Source: CAXMST01 sp963790085 (GTDB lineage Bacteria > Actinomycetota > Thermoleophilia > Solirubrobacterales > 70-9). From it: 64,000 nt of DNA. The DNA lies in the NCBI GenBank assembly GCA_963790085.1, contig CAWBNH010000008.1:124001-188000 (forward strand). The letters run 5' to 3'. The notes below the pieces were generated by a model. That model was not told where the DNA came from and searched no databases. It was given only the letters and a program-made list of their open reading frames with translations. Of this stretch, positions 57,568-64,000 are shown in pieces. The translations under genes were made by a program, and so were the position numbers. Numbering within the stretch: position 1 is the stretch's first letter; every line of letters begins with the position of its first letter.

Positions 57568-58319
57568 GCGAGCTCGAGCTGCGGATGATCGCGCTCTACC
57601 CAGAGCAGATGAACATCTATGCCGACCGCGGCAACGTGATCTTCCTCAGGCGTCGCTGCGAGTGGCGTGGGATCCGCTTCAGCTACGCCGCTGTCGGCCC
57701 GGGCGAGAGCTTCGACCCGGGGGCGCACGACCTGCTCTACATCGGGGGTGGCCAGGACCGTGATCAGCGTGCGGTGGCCGGCGACATGCTGGCGACCAAG
57801 CGGGACTCGATCGCGGCCGCAATCGAAAGCGATGCGGCCGTGCTGGCCGTCTGCGGCGGCTACCAACTGCTCGGGCGCAGTTACGAGCTCGAGGACGAGC
57901 GCATCGAGGGACTCGGGATCGCGGAGATGACGACGGTCCGCGAGCCCGGTGAGCGACTGATCGGCAACGTGTCGATCGAGGTCGACCTCGGCGGCGGCCC
58001 GCGCGTGCTCGCCGGATTCGAGAACCACGGTGGCCGCACCTACCTCGACCCCGACGCGCAGCCACTGGGCCGGGTCCTGGCCGGGAACGGCAACAACGGA
58101 CGGGACGGGCTCGAGGGAGTGCGGGTCCGAAACGCGATCGGAACCTACCTGCACGGCCCCCTGCTGCCGAAGAACGCCTGGCTCGCCGATCACCTGATCG
58201 AGCTGGCGATCGCCCGGGGAACCGGCTCCGCTGTGGAGCTGGCGCCGCTCGACGATCACCTCGAGCTCGCCGCCCACCGCTCCGCCCGGATGGCCGCGGA
58301 GGGTCGATCGGCGCGCTAG
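57564..58319 (+). CDS. gatD: Lipid II isoglutaminyl synthase, glutamine amidotransferase subunit GatD
   Basis: 251-residue class I-like glutaminase that supplies ammonia to MurT. LYPEQMNIYADRGNVIFLRRRCEWRGI is the family start, the nucleophile is Cys97 in LAVCGGYQLLG, and the catalytic His is in IGTYLHGPLLPKNAWLADHLI. GFENHGGRTYL and GNGNNGRDG are also diagnostic. Amidated lipid II is needed for efficient cross-linking in actinobacteria and firmicutes. Its TAG stop overlaps the stop of the convergent dut gene (CTAG at 58316-58319). Confidence 0.94.
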   Translation: MSELELRMIALYPEQMNIYADRGNVIFLRRRCEWRGIRFSYAAVGPGESFDPGAHDLLYIGGGQDRDQRAVAGDMLATKRDSIAAAIESDAAVLAVCGGYQLLGRSYELEDERIEGLGIAEMTTVREPGERLIGNVSIEVDLGGGPRVLAGFENHGGRTYLDPDAQPLGRVLAGNGNNGRDGLEGVRVRNAIGTYLHGPLLPKNAWLADHLIELAIARGTGSAVELAPLDDHLELAAHRSARMAAEGRSAR

Positions 58320-58747
58320 GCGCCGCTCGACCCGAAGCCCCCAGTGCCCCTCTCGCTCGACCCGAGGCCTGGAGACTCGACCGGCGTCGCCTCGGCGAAC
58401 GGCGTGATCACGAGCTGCGCTATCCGGTCGCCGGTCTCGACGATGAACGGGGACTCGCGGTCGGTATTGAGCAGCAACACGCGCAACTCCCCCCGGTAGC
58501 CGGCGTCGATCAGCCCCGGCGCGTTGACGAGCGCGATCCCGTGCCGGGCGGCGTTCCCGCTTCGCGGCAGCACCAGCCCGGCATGGCCCGGTGGTATCTC
58601 GATCGCGATCCCGGTCCCGATGCGGGCCCTCTCCCCCGGCCCGATCCGCCCCGCCTCGGCCGCATAGAGGTCGAGGCCCGCGTCGCCCGGATGAGCGCGG
58701 GTCGGCAGGCGGCCCTCCGGCCGAAGGATCGTGACCGGGAGCTGCAT
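58316..58747 (-). CDS. dut: Deoxyuridine 5'-triphosphate nucleotidohydrolase
   Basis: 143-residue trimeric dUTPase. All five motifs are visible: AHPGDAGLDLYAAE, LPRSGNAARHGIALVN, GLIDAGYRGELRVLLLN, GDRIAQLVI and the C-terminal flexible motif ERGTGGFGSSG. It hydrolyses dUTP to dUMP and limits uracil in DNA. Encoded 5 bases after hflX, so the two form a minus-strand operon. Stops overlap with the convergent gatD. Confidence 0.95.
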   Translation of the reverse strand: MQLPVTILRPEGRLPTRAHPGDAGLDLYAAEAGRIGPGERARIGTGIAIEIPPGHAGLVLPRSGNAARHGIALVNAPGLIDAGYRGELRVLLLNTDRESPFIVETGDRIAQLVITPFAEATPVESPGLGSSERGTGGFGSSGA

Positions 58748-58752
58748 GCCGC

Positions 58753-60111
58753 CTAGGCCGGGCCTGGGCTCCGACCGTGGCCGTTGTCCCCCTCCGGCTC
58801 CCCGTTCAGCTCGAAGGGCTGGAAGCGGTGCGCGATCGCCGCCGGGATCCGGGCGCGGACCCTGACCCCCTCTGCGCCGTCCTCGCGCAGGAGCGGCCCG
58901 GCGACGGAGTGCAGCTCGCTGAGCGTGGCGCCCTCGTCGTACGGGATCAGCAGCTCCATCGGGCGCAGCGTCTCGTTGAACGCCAGCTCGATCGCGTCGA
59001 GCAGCTCCGGGATCCCCTCGCCGCTCTCTGCCGAGACCCCGAGCGCCTCGCGCTCGCCGACCAGCAGGCGTGAGCGCTCGTCTTCGTCGAGCAGGTCGAG
59101 CTTGTTGTAGACGAGCAGCCTGGGCGCCCGGTCGGCGCCGATCTCCTCGAGCACGCTGTCGGCGGCGGCCATCGCCGCCGCACGCTCCTCCGGCGGGTCG
59201 GAGGCATCGACGACGTGAACCACGAGGTCAGCCAGTACGGTCTCCTCGAGCGTCGCCTTGAAGGCGTCGACCAGCTGGTGGGGGAGCTTGCGGATGAAGC
59301 CGACCGTGTCGGTCAGCAGGTAGCGGCGCCCGTGGTGCTCGTAGGCCCGGGTGGTGGGATCGAGCGTATGGAAGAGGCGGCCCCCAACCCCCACCTCGGC
59401 CCCGGTGATCGCGTTCAGCAGCGTCGACTTGCCCGCATTCGTATAGCCGGCGAGCGCCACCGTGGGAAGTGCCGAGCGCTCCCGCGCCGCGCGCATCGTG
59501 CTCCGGTTGCGCTCGAGGTGATCGAGCCGCCGCCGGAGCGCGCTGATCCTGTCTCTCGCCAGCCGGCGATCGGTCTCGATCTGTGACTCGCCCGGGCCGC
59601 GGGTGCCGATCCCCCCGCCGAGGCGCTCGAGGTGGGTCCACAGGCCGCGCATCCGTGCGAGGTTGTACTCGAGCTGGGCGAGCTCGACCTGGAGCTTGCC
59701 CTCGGCGCTGTGGGCGTGGTCGGCGAATATGTCGAGGATCACGGCCGTCCTGTCGACAACCGGGACGCCGAGCTGCTGCTCGAGGTTCCGCTCCTGACGA
59801 GGCGCGAGCTCGTCGTCGCAGGCGACCAGGTTGGCGTCGGCCCGCTTGATCTCCTGCGCGAGCTCGGCGAGCTTGCCGCGACCGAGATAGCGATCGGGGT
59901 CGGGCTCGGAGCGCCGCTGGACCATCTCACCCGCGGTCGCGACCCCCGCGGTCCGCAGCAGCTCCTTGAGCTCGGCGAGCGGGTCGCCGTCGGGGGCAGC
60001 ATCGCTGACCCCGATCGCGAGCGCCCGCTGGCGAGCCCGGGGGTTGCGGACCCCCGCCGGCAGGGTGCCGTTCGCTGCCCGCCCTTCGTGCTCGCCGGCC
60101 TCGGATCCCAT
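58753..60111 (-). CDS. hflX: Ribosome-associated GTPase HflX
   Basis: 452-residue GTPase that splits stalled ribosomes under stress. The N-terminal HflX domain includes DPDRYLGRGKLAELAQEIKRADANLVACDDELAPRQERNLE and VDRTAVILDIFADHAHSAEGKLQVELAQLEY. The G domain has G1 LAGYTNAGKSTLLN, G3 DTVGFI (RKLPHQLV) and G4 NKLD; a C-terminal domain of about 80 residues follows. ATG 60111 is supported by minus-strand TACACT (60119-60124) 7 bases upstream. Followed by dut. Confidence 0.95.
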   Translation of the reverse strand: MGSEAGEHEGRAANGTLPAGVRNPRARQRALAIGVSDAAPDGDPLAELKELLRTAGVATAGEMVQRRSEPDPDRYLGRGKLAELAQEIKRADANLVACDDELAPRQERNLEQQLGVPVVDRTAVILDIFADHAHSAEGKLQVELAQLEYNLARMRGLWTHLERLGGGIGTRGPGESQIETDRRLARDRISALRRRLDHLERNRSTMRAARERSALPTVALAGYTNAGKSTLLNAITGAEVGVGGRLFHTLDPTTRAYEHHGRRYLLTDTVGFIRKLPHQLVDAFKATLEETVLADLVVHVVDASDPPEERAAAMAAADSVLEEIGADRAPRLLVYNKLDLLDEDERSRLLVGEREALGVSAESGEGIPELLDAIELAFNETLRPMELLIPYDEGATLSELHSVAGPLLREDGAEGVRVRARIPAAIAHRFQPFELNGEPEGDNGHGRSPGPA

Positions 60112-60118
60112 CCCAACC

Positions 60119-60124
60119 AGTGTA
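60119..60124 (-). promoter_or_regulatory. -10-like element of hflX (leaderless layout)
   Basis: Reads TACACT on the minus strand and ends 7 bases before the hflX start codon. Confidence 0.5.
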
Positions 60125-60212
60125 GGAGAGGCCCCCGCCGTCGCCCGGCAATGGGCCCGGACCTCACCCGATCGCCGCAGCCGTCAGGCTGTGGGGCGGT
60201 GCAGACCGACTG

Positions 60213-60680
60213 ATGGGCAGCTTCTCCGAGCAGACGATCATCGACGCCCCGAGGGAGCGGGTCTGGGAGGTCCTGGCCGAGATCGGGGCGATCGAGCGTT
60301 GGAACCCCGGCGTCAAGCGCTCCTACGCGACCTCGCCCGAGCCGGGTGGCGAGGGGGCGACGCGCCACTGCGACCTGCAGCGGGCCAACGGCAAGCCCGC
60401 CGGACACCTCGAGGAGCGGGCTTTCGACTGGCGCGAGCTGGAGGGCTTCCGGATCGAGATCACCGAGAGCAGCCTTCCGTTCCGATCAGCGGTCGTCTCG
60501 TTCTCGCTGGCCGACGCGGAACGCGGGACCCGCGTCACGGTGAGCCCCGATTACTCGCTGCGGTACGGGCCGCTCGGCAGCCTGCTCGACATCGTCGCCG
60601 TGCGCCGCCAGTACGCCAAGGGCATGCGGGCGCTGCTCGACGGCTTGAAGAGCTACGTCGAGACCGGCGAGCGCTCCTGA
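60213..60680 (+). CDS. SRPBCC family protein
   Basis: 155-residue START-like domain. FSEQTIIDAPRERVWEVLAEIGAIERWNPGVKRSYATSPEPGGEGATRHCDLQ and SLLDIVAVRRQYAKGMRALLDGLKSYVETGE are the standard N- and C-terminal helices around a beta sheet. Such proteins bind small hydrophobic molecules or act as cyclases; no ligand is evident. It is distinct in sequence from the SRPBCC gene at 22.3 kb. It is convergent with the GH114-like gene. Confidence 0.85.
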   Translation: MGSFSEQTIIDAPRERVWEVLAEIGAIERWNPGVKRSYATSPEPGGEGATRHCDLQRANGKPAGHLEERAFDWRELEGFRIEITESSLPFRSAVVSFSLADAERGTRVTVSPDYSLRYGPLGSLLDIVAVRRQYAKGMRALLDGLKSYVETGERS

Positions 60681-60691
60681 CCGACGGCCGG

Positions 60692-61558
60692 CTAGCCGCA
60701 ACGAGGTGGATCGGCCGGGGTCCGGCGCAACTCGATGTCGCTGACGTATGGGAGCGCACCGGCCGCGCAGGCATTGGCGATCGCGCGGCGAGCCGCCTTC
60801 CCGCGGGCCCTGCGGGTGTAGTCGGTTGCTGTGACCAGCAGCCCGTGGCCGGCGACCCGGCGCAGCTCGCGCATCGCCGCGCGCGTGCGGCGGGCGCCGT
60901 TGACGCGGTAGCGGCCCCGATCGAAGTCGTAGCTTCCGGTCACGTCCTCGCGATTCCAGCCGTCGAGATAGGGGATCAGCGGGTCGATGATCCGGTAGCC
61001 GTTCTGCGCGAACAGCAGCTCTCCCTCCGCCCCGACGAGGGCGGACAGCCGCGCGACCAGCTCTCGCATCCCCCGGGCCTGGCGACGGTGGCTCTCGATC
61101 ATGTCGACGTTGTCGAGAAACAGGCCGTCGAAGCCCTTGGCGAGGAGCCGCGGCGCGATTCGAGCGACGATCTCCCGCCGGTAGCCGCGCCTGCGAACCC
61201 TGGCGAAGAACTCCCCCTTCCAGTCCTTCCACGCCTCGAGCCGATAGGGCTTCAGGCGCCGGTACCACGGTCGGTAGCGCTCGATCGTCCCCACCGACAG
61301 GTATCCGAGCACGACCCTGCCTCCGGCCCGAAGCTCGCCGACGTCACGACGGCGAGCCTCCTGACCGTCGACCACGAGCAGGTCGTAGTCCGCGTAGCGA
61401 CGGCTCAGGTCCCCCCTCAGCGTCCCGTTGCCGATCGCAAAGCCCCAGGTCTCCACCGCCCCCAACTCCGCCGCGTCGGGCGCCGCCGCGGCCGACGGCG
61501 GGGCCAGCGCCAGGAGGATCGCCAGCGCCGCGGTCGAGATCGTCGCGCGCAGCCACAT
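60692..61558 (-). CDS. Secreted GH114/TM1410-like glycoside hydrolase-related protein
   Basis: 288-residue exported protein with signal peptide RATISTAALAILLALAPPSAAAAP. The TIM-barrel part resembles endo-alpha-1,4-polygalactosaminidase/TM1410-like proteins: YDLLVVDGQEARRRDVGELRAGGRVVLGYLSVGTIERYRPWYRR, LLAKGFDGLFLDNVDMIE and LLFAQNGYRIIDPLIPYLDGWNRED. The acidic residues in FLDNVD fit the family's catalytic site. It may act on a galactosamine-containing or other surface polysaccharide. Start ATG 61558 is chosen because minus-strand GATAAT (61566-61571) ends 7 bases before it and overlaps the alternative ATG at 61567. Confidence 0.82.
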   Translation of the reverse strand: MWLRATISTAALAILLALAPPSAAAAPDAAELGAVETWGFAIGNGTLRGDLSRRYADYDLLVVDGQEARRRDVGELRAGGRVVLGYLSVGTIERYRPWYRRLKPYRLEAWKDWKGEFFARVRRRGYRREIVARIAPRLLAKGFDGLFLDNVDMIESHRRQARGMRELVARLSALVGAEGELLFAQNGYRIIDPLIPYLDGWNREDVTGSYDFDRGRYRVNGARRTRAAMRELRRVAGHGLLVTATDYTRRARGKAARRAIANACAAGALPYVSDIELRRTPADPPRCG

Positions 61559-61565
61559 CGCGATC

Positions 61566-61571
61566 ATTATC
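61566..61571 (-). promoter_or_regulatory. -10-like element of the GH114-like gene
   Basis: Reads GATAAT (in GGATAATGATCGCGATG) on the minus strand. It ends 7 bases before ATG 61558 and shows the same GGATAAT wording as the element of the 67-residue gene at 16433. Confidence 0.55.
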
Positions 61572-61599
61572 CAGCCCGCGAAGCCGGCGCGCGAGCGAC

Positions 61600-61605
61600 T
61601 AGGCT
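61600..61605 (+). promoter_or_regulatory. -10-like element of the NAD-dependent epimerase gene
   Basis: TAGGCT ends 7 bases before the GTG start at 61613. Confidence 0.45.
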
Positions 61606-61612
61606 CCGGGCC

Positions 61613-62599
61613 GTGAAGGTGTTCATGACCGGGGCGACCGGCTTCATCGGCGGTCACGTGGCGCGGAAGCTGCGTGAGCGGGGTGATCAGGTCGTGGCGC
61701 TGGTCAGATCGCCCGACAAGGCCGGGGCCCTCGATCAGCTCGGCTGTGAGCTGGTCGCCGGCACCCTGTCCGACCACGACGCGGTCAGGGCCGGCATGAG
61801 CGGCTGCGACGCCGTGATCCACGCCGCTGCCGTCTACGAGGTCGGGATTCCGAAATCGGAGCGGGAGCCGATGTACGAGGCGAACGTGCTCGGCACCGAG
61901 AGGGTGCTGCGCGCCGCCCTGGAGGCGGAGATCGCCAAGGTCGTCTACGTCTCGACGATCGCCGCGTTCGGCAACACCCGCGGCGAGGTCGTTGACGAGA
62001 CCTACACCCACCCGGGCACCGACTTCACCTCCTACTACGAGGAGACCAAGTACGAGGCCCACCAGATCGCCAAGCGGCTGATCGAGGAGGAGGACCTGCC
62101 CTGCGTGATCATCCAGCCGGGCGGCGTCTACGGACCCGACGATCACTCGCAGCTCGGCAACCTGATCGGCCAGTACGTCGGCGGCAAGCTGCCACTGATC
62201 CCGTTCCCCGACCTCGGCATCAACATCGTCCACGTCGAGGATGTCGCGGACGGGATCATCCTCGGTCTCGACCGGGGGCGGGTCGGCGAGGCCTACGTGA
62301 TCGGGGGCGCAATCACGACGAACCGCGAGATGCTTCAGGTCGCCGCCGGGGTCGCAGGCAAGCAGCGCGGCACCAGGGCGATGCCGACCGCAGTGCTGAA
62401 GGCGATCGCCCCGCTCGGCCCCCTCGTCGGCCCGATCGCCGGCTTTCCGCCGAACATGCGGGAGCTGGTCGACTCCTCCGACGGGGTCACCTTCTGGGCC
62501 AAGCACGACAAGGCGATCACCGAGCTCGGCTACTCGCCACGCGGTCTCGAGGCGACGATCCGCGACACGATGCTCGCCGAGGGCCGGATTCCCGACTAG
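61613..62599 (+). CDS. Extended SDR, NAD-dependent epimerase/dehydratase (HpnA/dihydroflavonol reductase-like)
   Basis: 328-residue extended short-chain dehydrogenase. The NAD motif VFMTGATGFIGGHVARKLRERG (G-x2-G-x2-G), SGCDAVIHAAAVYEVG, YVSTIAAFGNTRG and the catalytic Y-x3-K in SYYEETKYEAHQIA are present, followed by VIIQPGGVYGPDDHSQLGNLI. The wording (VYEVG, YEETKYEA) is close to HpnA-type hopanoid-associated epimerases and dihydroflavonol-4-reductase-like proteins. No hopanoid genes are in the window, so the substrate is open. GTG start after a -10-like TAGGCT. Confidence 0.87.
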   Translation: MKVFMTGATGFIGGHVARKLRERGDQVVALVRSPDKAGALDQLGCELVAGTLSDHDAVRAGMSGCDAVIHAAAVYEVGIPKSEREPMYEANVLGTERVLRAALEAEIAKVVYVSTIAAFGNTRGEVVDETYTHPGTDFTSYYEETKYEAHQIAKRLIEEEDLPCVIIQPGGVYGPDDHSQLGNLIGQYVGGKLPLIPFPDLGINIVHVEDVADGIILGLDRGRVGEAYVIGGAITTNREMLQVAAGVAGKQRGTRAMPTAVLKAIAPLGPLVGPIAGFPPNMRELVDSSDGVTFWAKHDKAITELGYSPRGLEATIRDTMLAEGRIPD

Positions 62600-62624
62600 C
62601 CGGCCGCGCCGAGGTCCTCGACCG

Positions 62625-63797
62625 TCAGCGGCCCAGGTGCTCGCGCATCCGCTCGACCGCCTCGGTCAGCCGCTCGTCCGGGGTCGTCAGCGAGATCCGG
62701 AAGAAGCCCTCGCCGCTGGGGCCGTACATCGAGCCCGGCGAGACGACGACCGCCGCCTCCTCGAGCACCGCCTCGGCGAAGGTGGTCGAGGTGTGGCCCT
62801 CGGGCACCGGCGCCCAGACGTAGATCGTCCCCCTCGGCGGGTCGACATCGACGCCGATCTCACCGAGCGCGTCGACGACCAGGTCACGACGGCGGGCATA
62901 GATCGCGTTCATCTCCTCGATCGGCACCCGGGGGCCGGCGAGCGCCGCCGCGCCGGCGAGCTGCACCGCTTCGAACAGACCGCTGTCGACGTTCGTCTTC
63001 AGTCGCCAGTAGGTCGCGATCGCGTCGGCGTTCCCGAGGATCGCTGCGCAACGCCAGCCGGTCATGTTGAAGCCCTTCGAGAGGCTGAACACCTCGACCC
63101 CGACCTCCTTGGCGCCGGGGGTCGCGAGGAAGCTCGGCGCCACGTAGCCGTCGTAGGTGGTCTCCGAGTAGGCGTTGTCGTGGACGACGAGGAAGTCGTG
63201 CCGGCGGGCGAGCTCGACGACCCGCTCGAAGAAGCCGTCGCTGACCACGGCTCCGGTCGGGTTGTTCGGGTAGTTGAGGAACATCAGCCGGGCCTTCGAC
63301 AGCGCCATCGGGTCGATCGCATCGAGGTCGGGCGCGAAGTCGAGCTCCGGAAGCAGCGGCACCAGCTCGACGTCGGCCCCGGCGAGGATCGGCCCCCCCG
63401 TGTAGACCGGGTAGCCGGGATCGGCCGACAGCGAGACATCGCCCTCGTCGAGGAATGCGAAGCAGAGGTTGTAGATGCACTCCTTGGCGCCGATCGCGGG
63501 GATCACCTCGCTCTCGGGGTCGATCTCGACCCCGAAGCGGCGCTGGTAGAAGTCCGCCAGCGCGCGACGGAACTCCTCGCGACCGCGGTTCGACGGGTAC
63601 CGGTGGTTGGCCGGGTCGGCGACGGCCTCCTGCATCGCCTCGACGATGAACGGGAAGGTCGGGCGATCGGGGTCGCCGATCCCGAGGCTGATCACGTCGA
63701 TGCCGGCCGCGCGCTTCTCCGCGACCCGCCGCTCGAGCTCGGCGAACATGTAGGGGGGCATCGCCTCGAGACGCTTCGACGGGTCTGTGCGGGACAT
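62625..63797 (-). CDS. dapL: LL-diaminopimelate aminotransferase (class I/II PLP aminotransferase)
   Basis: 390-residue PLP enzyme. Diagnostic parts are MPPYMFAELERRVAEKRAAGIDVISLGIGDPDRPTFPFIVEAM, RYPSNRGREEFRRALADFYQRRFGV, IGAKECIYNLCFAFLDEGDVSLSADPGYPVY, LNYPNNPTGAVV, HDNAYSETTYDGY and the PLP-lysine loop SLSKGFNMTGWR. This order matches the LL-DAP aminotransferase group that converts tetrahydrodipicolinate directly to LL-diaminopimelate for lysine and peptidoglycan. Related aspartate/alanine aminotransferases are the alternative. A true ribosome-binding site (AAGGAA) precedes ATG 63797. Confidence 0.85.
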   Translation of the reverse strand: MSRTDPSKRLEAMPPYMFAELERRVAEKRAAGIDVISLGIGDPDRPTFPFIVEAMQEAVADPANHRYPSNRGREEFRRALADFYQRRFGVEIDPESEVIPAIGAKECIYNLCFAFLDEGDVSLSADPGYPVYTGGPILAGADVELVPLLPELDFAPDLDAIDPMALSKARLMFLNYPNNPTGAVVSDGFFERVVELARRHDFLVVHDNAYSETTYDGYVAPSFLATPGAKEVGVEVFSLSKGFNMTGWRCAAILGNADAIATYWRLKTNVDSGLFEAVQLAGAAALAGPRVPIEEMNAIYARRRDLVVDALGEIGVDVDPPRGTIYVWAPVPEGHTSTTFAEAVLEEAAVVVSPGSMYGPSGEGFFRISLTTPDERLTEAVERMREHLGR

Positions 63798-63866
63798 CGG
63801 TTCCTTCCTGATCAGGCGCTGGTTCGGCCGGGGGCGCGGCTGGCAGGCTACAAGGGAGGTAGCCGT

Positions 63867-63872
63867 TAGGCT
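63867..63872 (+). promoter_or_regulatory. -10-like element of the terminal SDR gene
   Basis: TAGGCT ends 6 bases before ATG 63879. Confidence 0.45.
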
Positions 63873-63878
63873 GAACCG

Positions 63879-64000
63879 ATGGCCGAGCGGTGGACGGCGG
63901 ACCAGATCGGGGACCTCAGCGGTCGAAGCGCGCTTGTCACCGGCGCCAACAGCGGCATCGGGCTCCGCGCGGCCGAGGCGCTGGCCGGGGCGGGAGCGAA
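63879..64000 (+). CDS. Short-chain dehydrogenase/reductase (3' part beyond window)
   Basis: Only the first 40 codons are present: MAERWTADQIGDLSGRSALV followed by TGANSGIGLRAAEALAGAGA. TGANSGIG is the NAD(P)-binding motif of classical SDRs, and the WTADQIGDLSG start is common in actinobacterial SDRs annotated as oxidoreductases. Cut by the right edge of the window. Divergent from dapL. Confidence 0.88.
   Translation, partial: MAERWTADQIGDLSGRSALVTGANSGIGLRAAEALAGAGA

Noticed and set aside
1..64000. tRNA, rRNA, insertion sequence, integrase or attachment site
   Set aside because: I found no transposase or integrase motifs, no terminal inverted repeats around an ORF and no tRNA-like cloverleaf by eye; a tRNAscan run would be needed to exclude a single tRNA fully.

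Overview
This is a chromosomal stretch of a high-GC actinobacterium. By eye it is about 70 % G+C, with strong G/C preference at third codon positions and frequent GTG or TTG starts. The combination of SepF, murT/gatD-type peptidoglycan amidation, a short RsiG-like protein with one c-di-GMP motif, DUF3052 and DUF2277 proteins, and an LL-diaminopimelate aminotransferase suggests a deep-branching lineage such as Thermoleophilia (Solirubrobacterales-like). That placement is inference. I saw no rRNA, tRNA, CRISPR array, insertion sequence, prophage or plasmid function; the window reads as ordinary core and accessory chromosome.

Layout. 1-2.9 kb: distal end of the division cluster (sepF, proC, yggT, lspA, rluD), mostly with 4-base start/stop overlaps. 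3-12.7 kb: the conserved rpsB-tsf-pyrH-frr-uppS-cdsA-dxr-rseP block, with a cyclopropane-synthase-like methyltransferase before dxr and a long-chain acyl-CoA synthetase after rseP. 12.7-20 kb: small conserved proteins, secreted proteins, ispG, a saccharopine-dehydrogenase-like reductase and proS. 20-22.3 kb: a signalling group (CDP-alcohol phosphatidyltransferase, RsiG-like c-di-GMP/sigma regulator, zinc-ribbon FHA protein, MerR regulator of FtsR type). 22.3-34 kb: SRPBCC protein, AGPS-like flavoenzyme, membrane-tethered HTH regulator divergent from an MMPL transporter, thioesterase, NAD synthetase, secreted metallopeptidase, molybdopterin oxidoreductase and ion channel. 34-45 kb: YdjC deacetylase, wax-ester synthase, a c-di-AMP riboswitch controlling an RlpA-like wall protein, dinB, thioredoxin-TPR protein, YqgE and a BVMO-type monooxygenase. 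45-51 kb: two secreted sulfatases flanking moaA, then flavin proteins. 51-64 kb: small PRC and DUF3052 proteins, hydrolase-peroxiredoxin-cyclophilin operon, DAG kinase, murT-methyltransferase-gatD, dut, hflX, GH114-like protein, SDRs and dapL.

Three things stand out. (1) About thirty genes carry a TANNNT -10-like hexamer ending 6-10 bases before the start codon, the layout of leaderless mRNAs; this fixes several starts. One divergent pair (51.2 kb) appears to share overlapping -10 elements. (2) Nucleotide second messengers: a ydaO-type c-di-AMP riboswitch with a perfect CRP-like palindrome upstream (36.5-36.75 kb), and an RsiG-like protein carrying a c-di-GMP signature (20.8 kb). (3) Two conserved genes, rpsB and moaA, are each broken by one missing base in a six-base homopolymer; restoring the base recovers the expected protein, so the assembly probably carries homopolymer errors.
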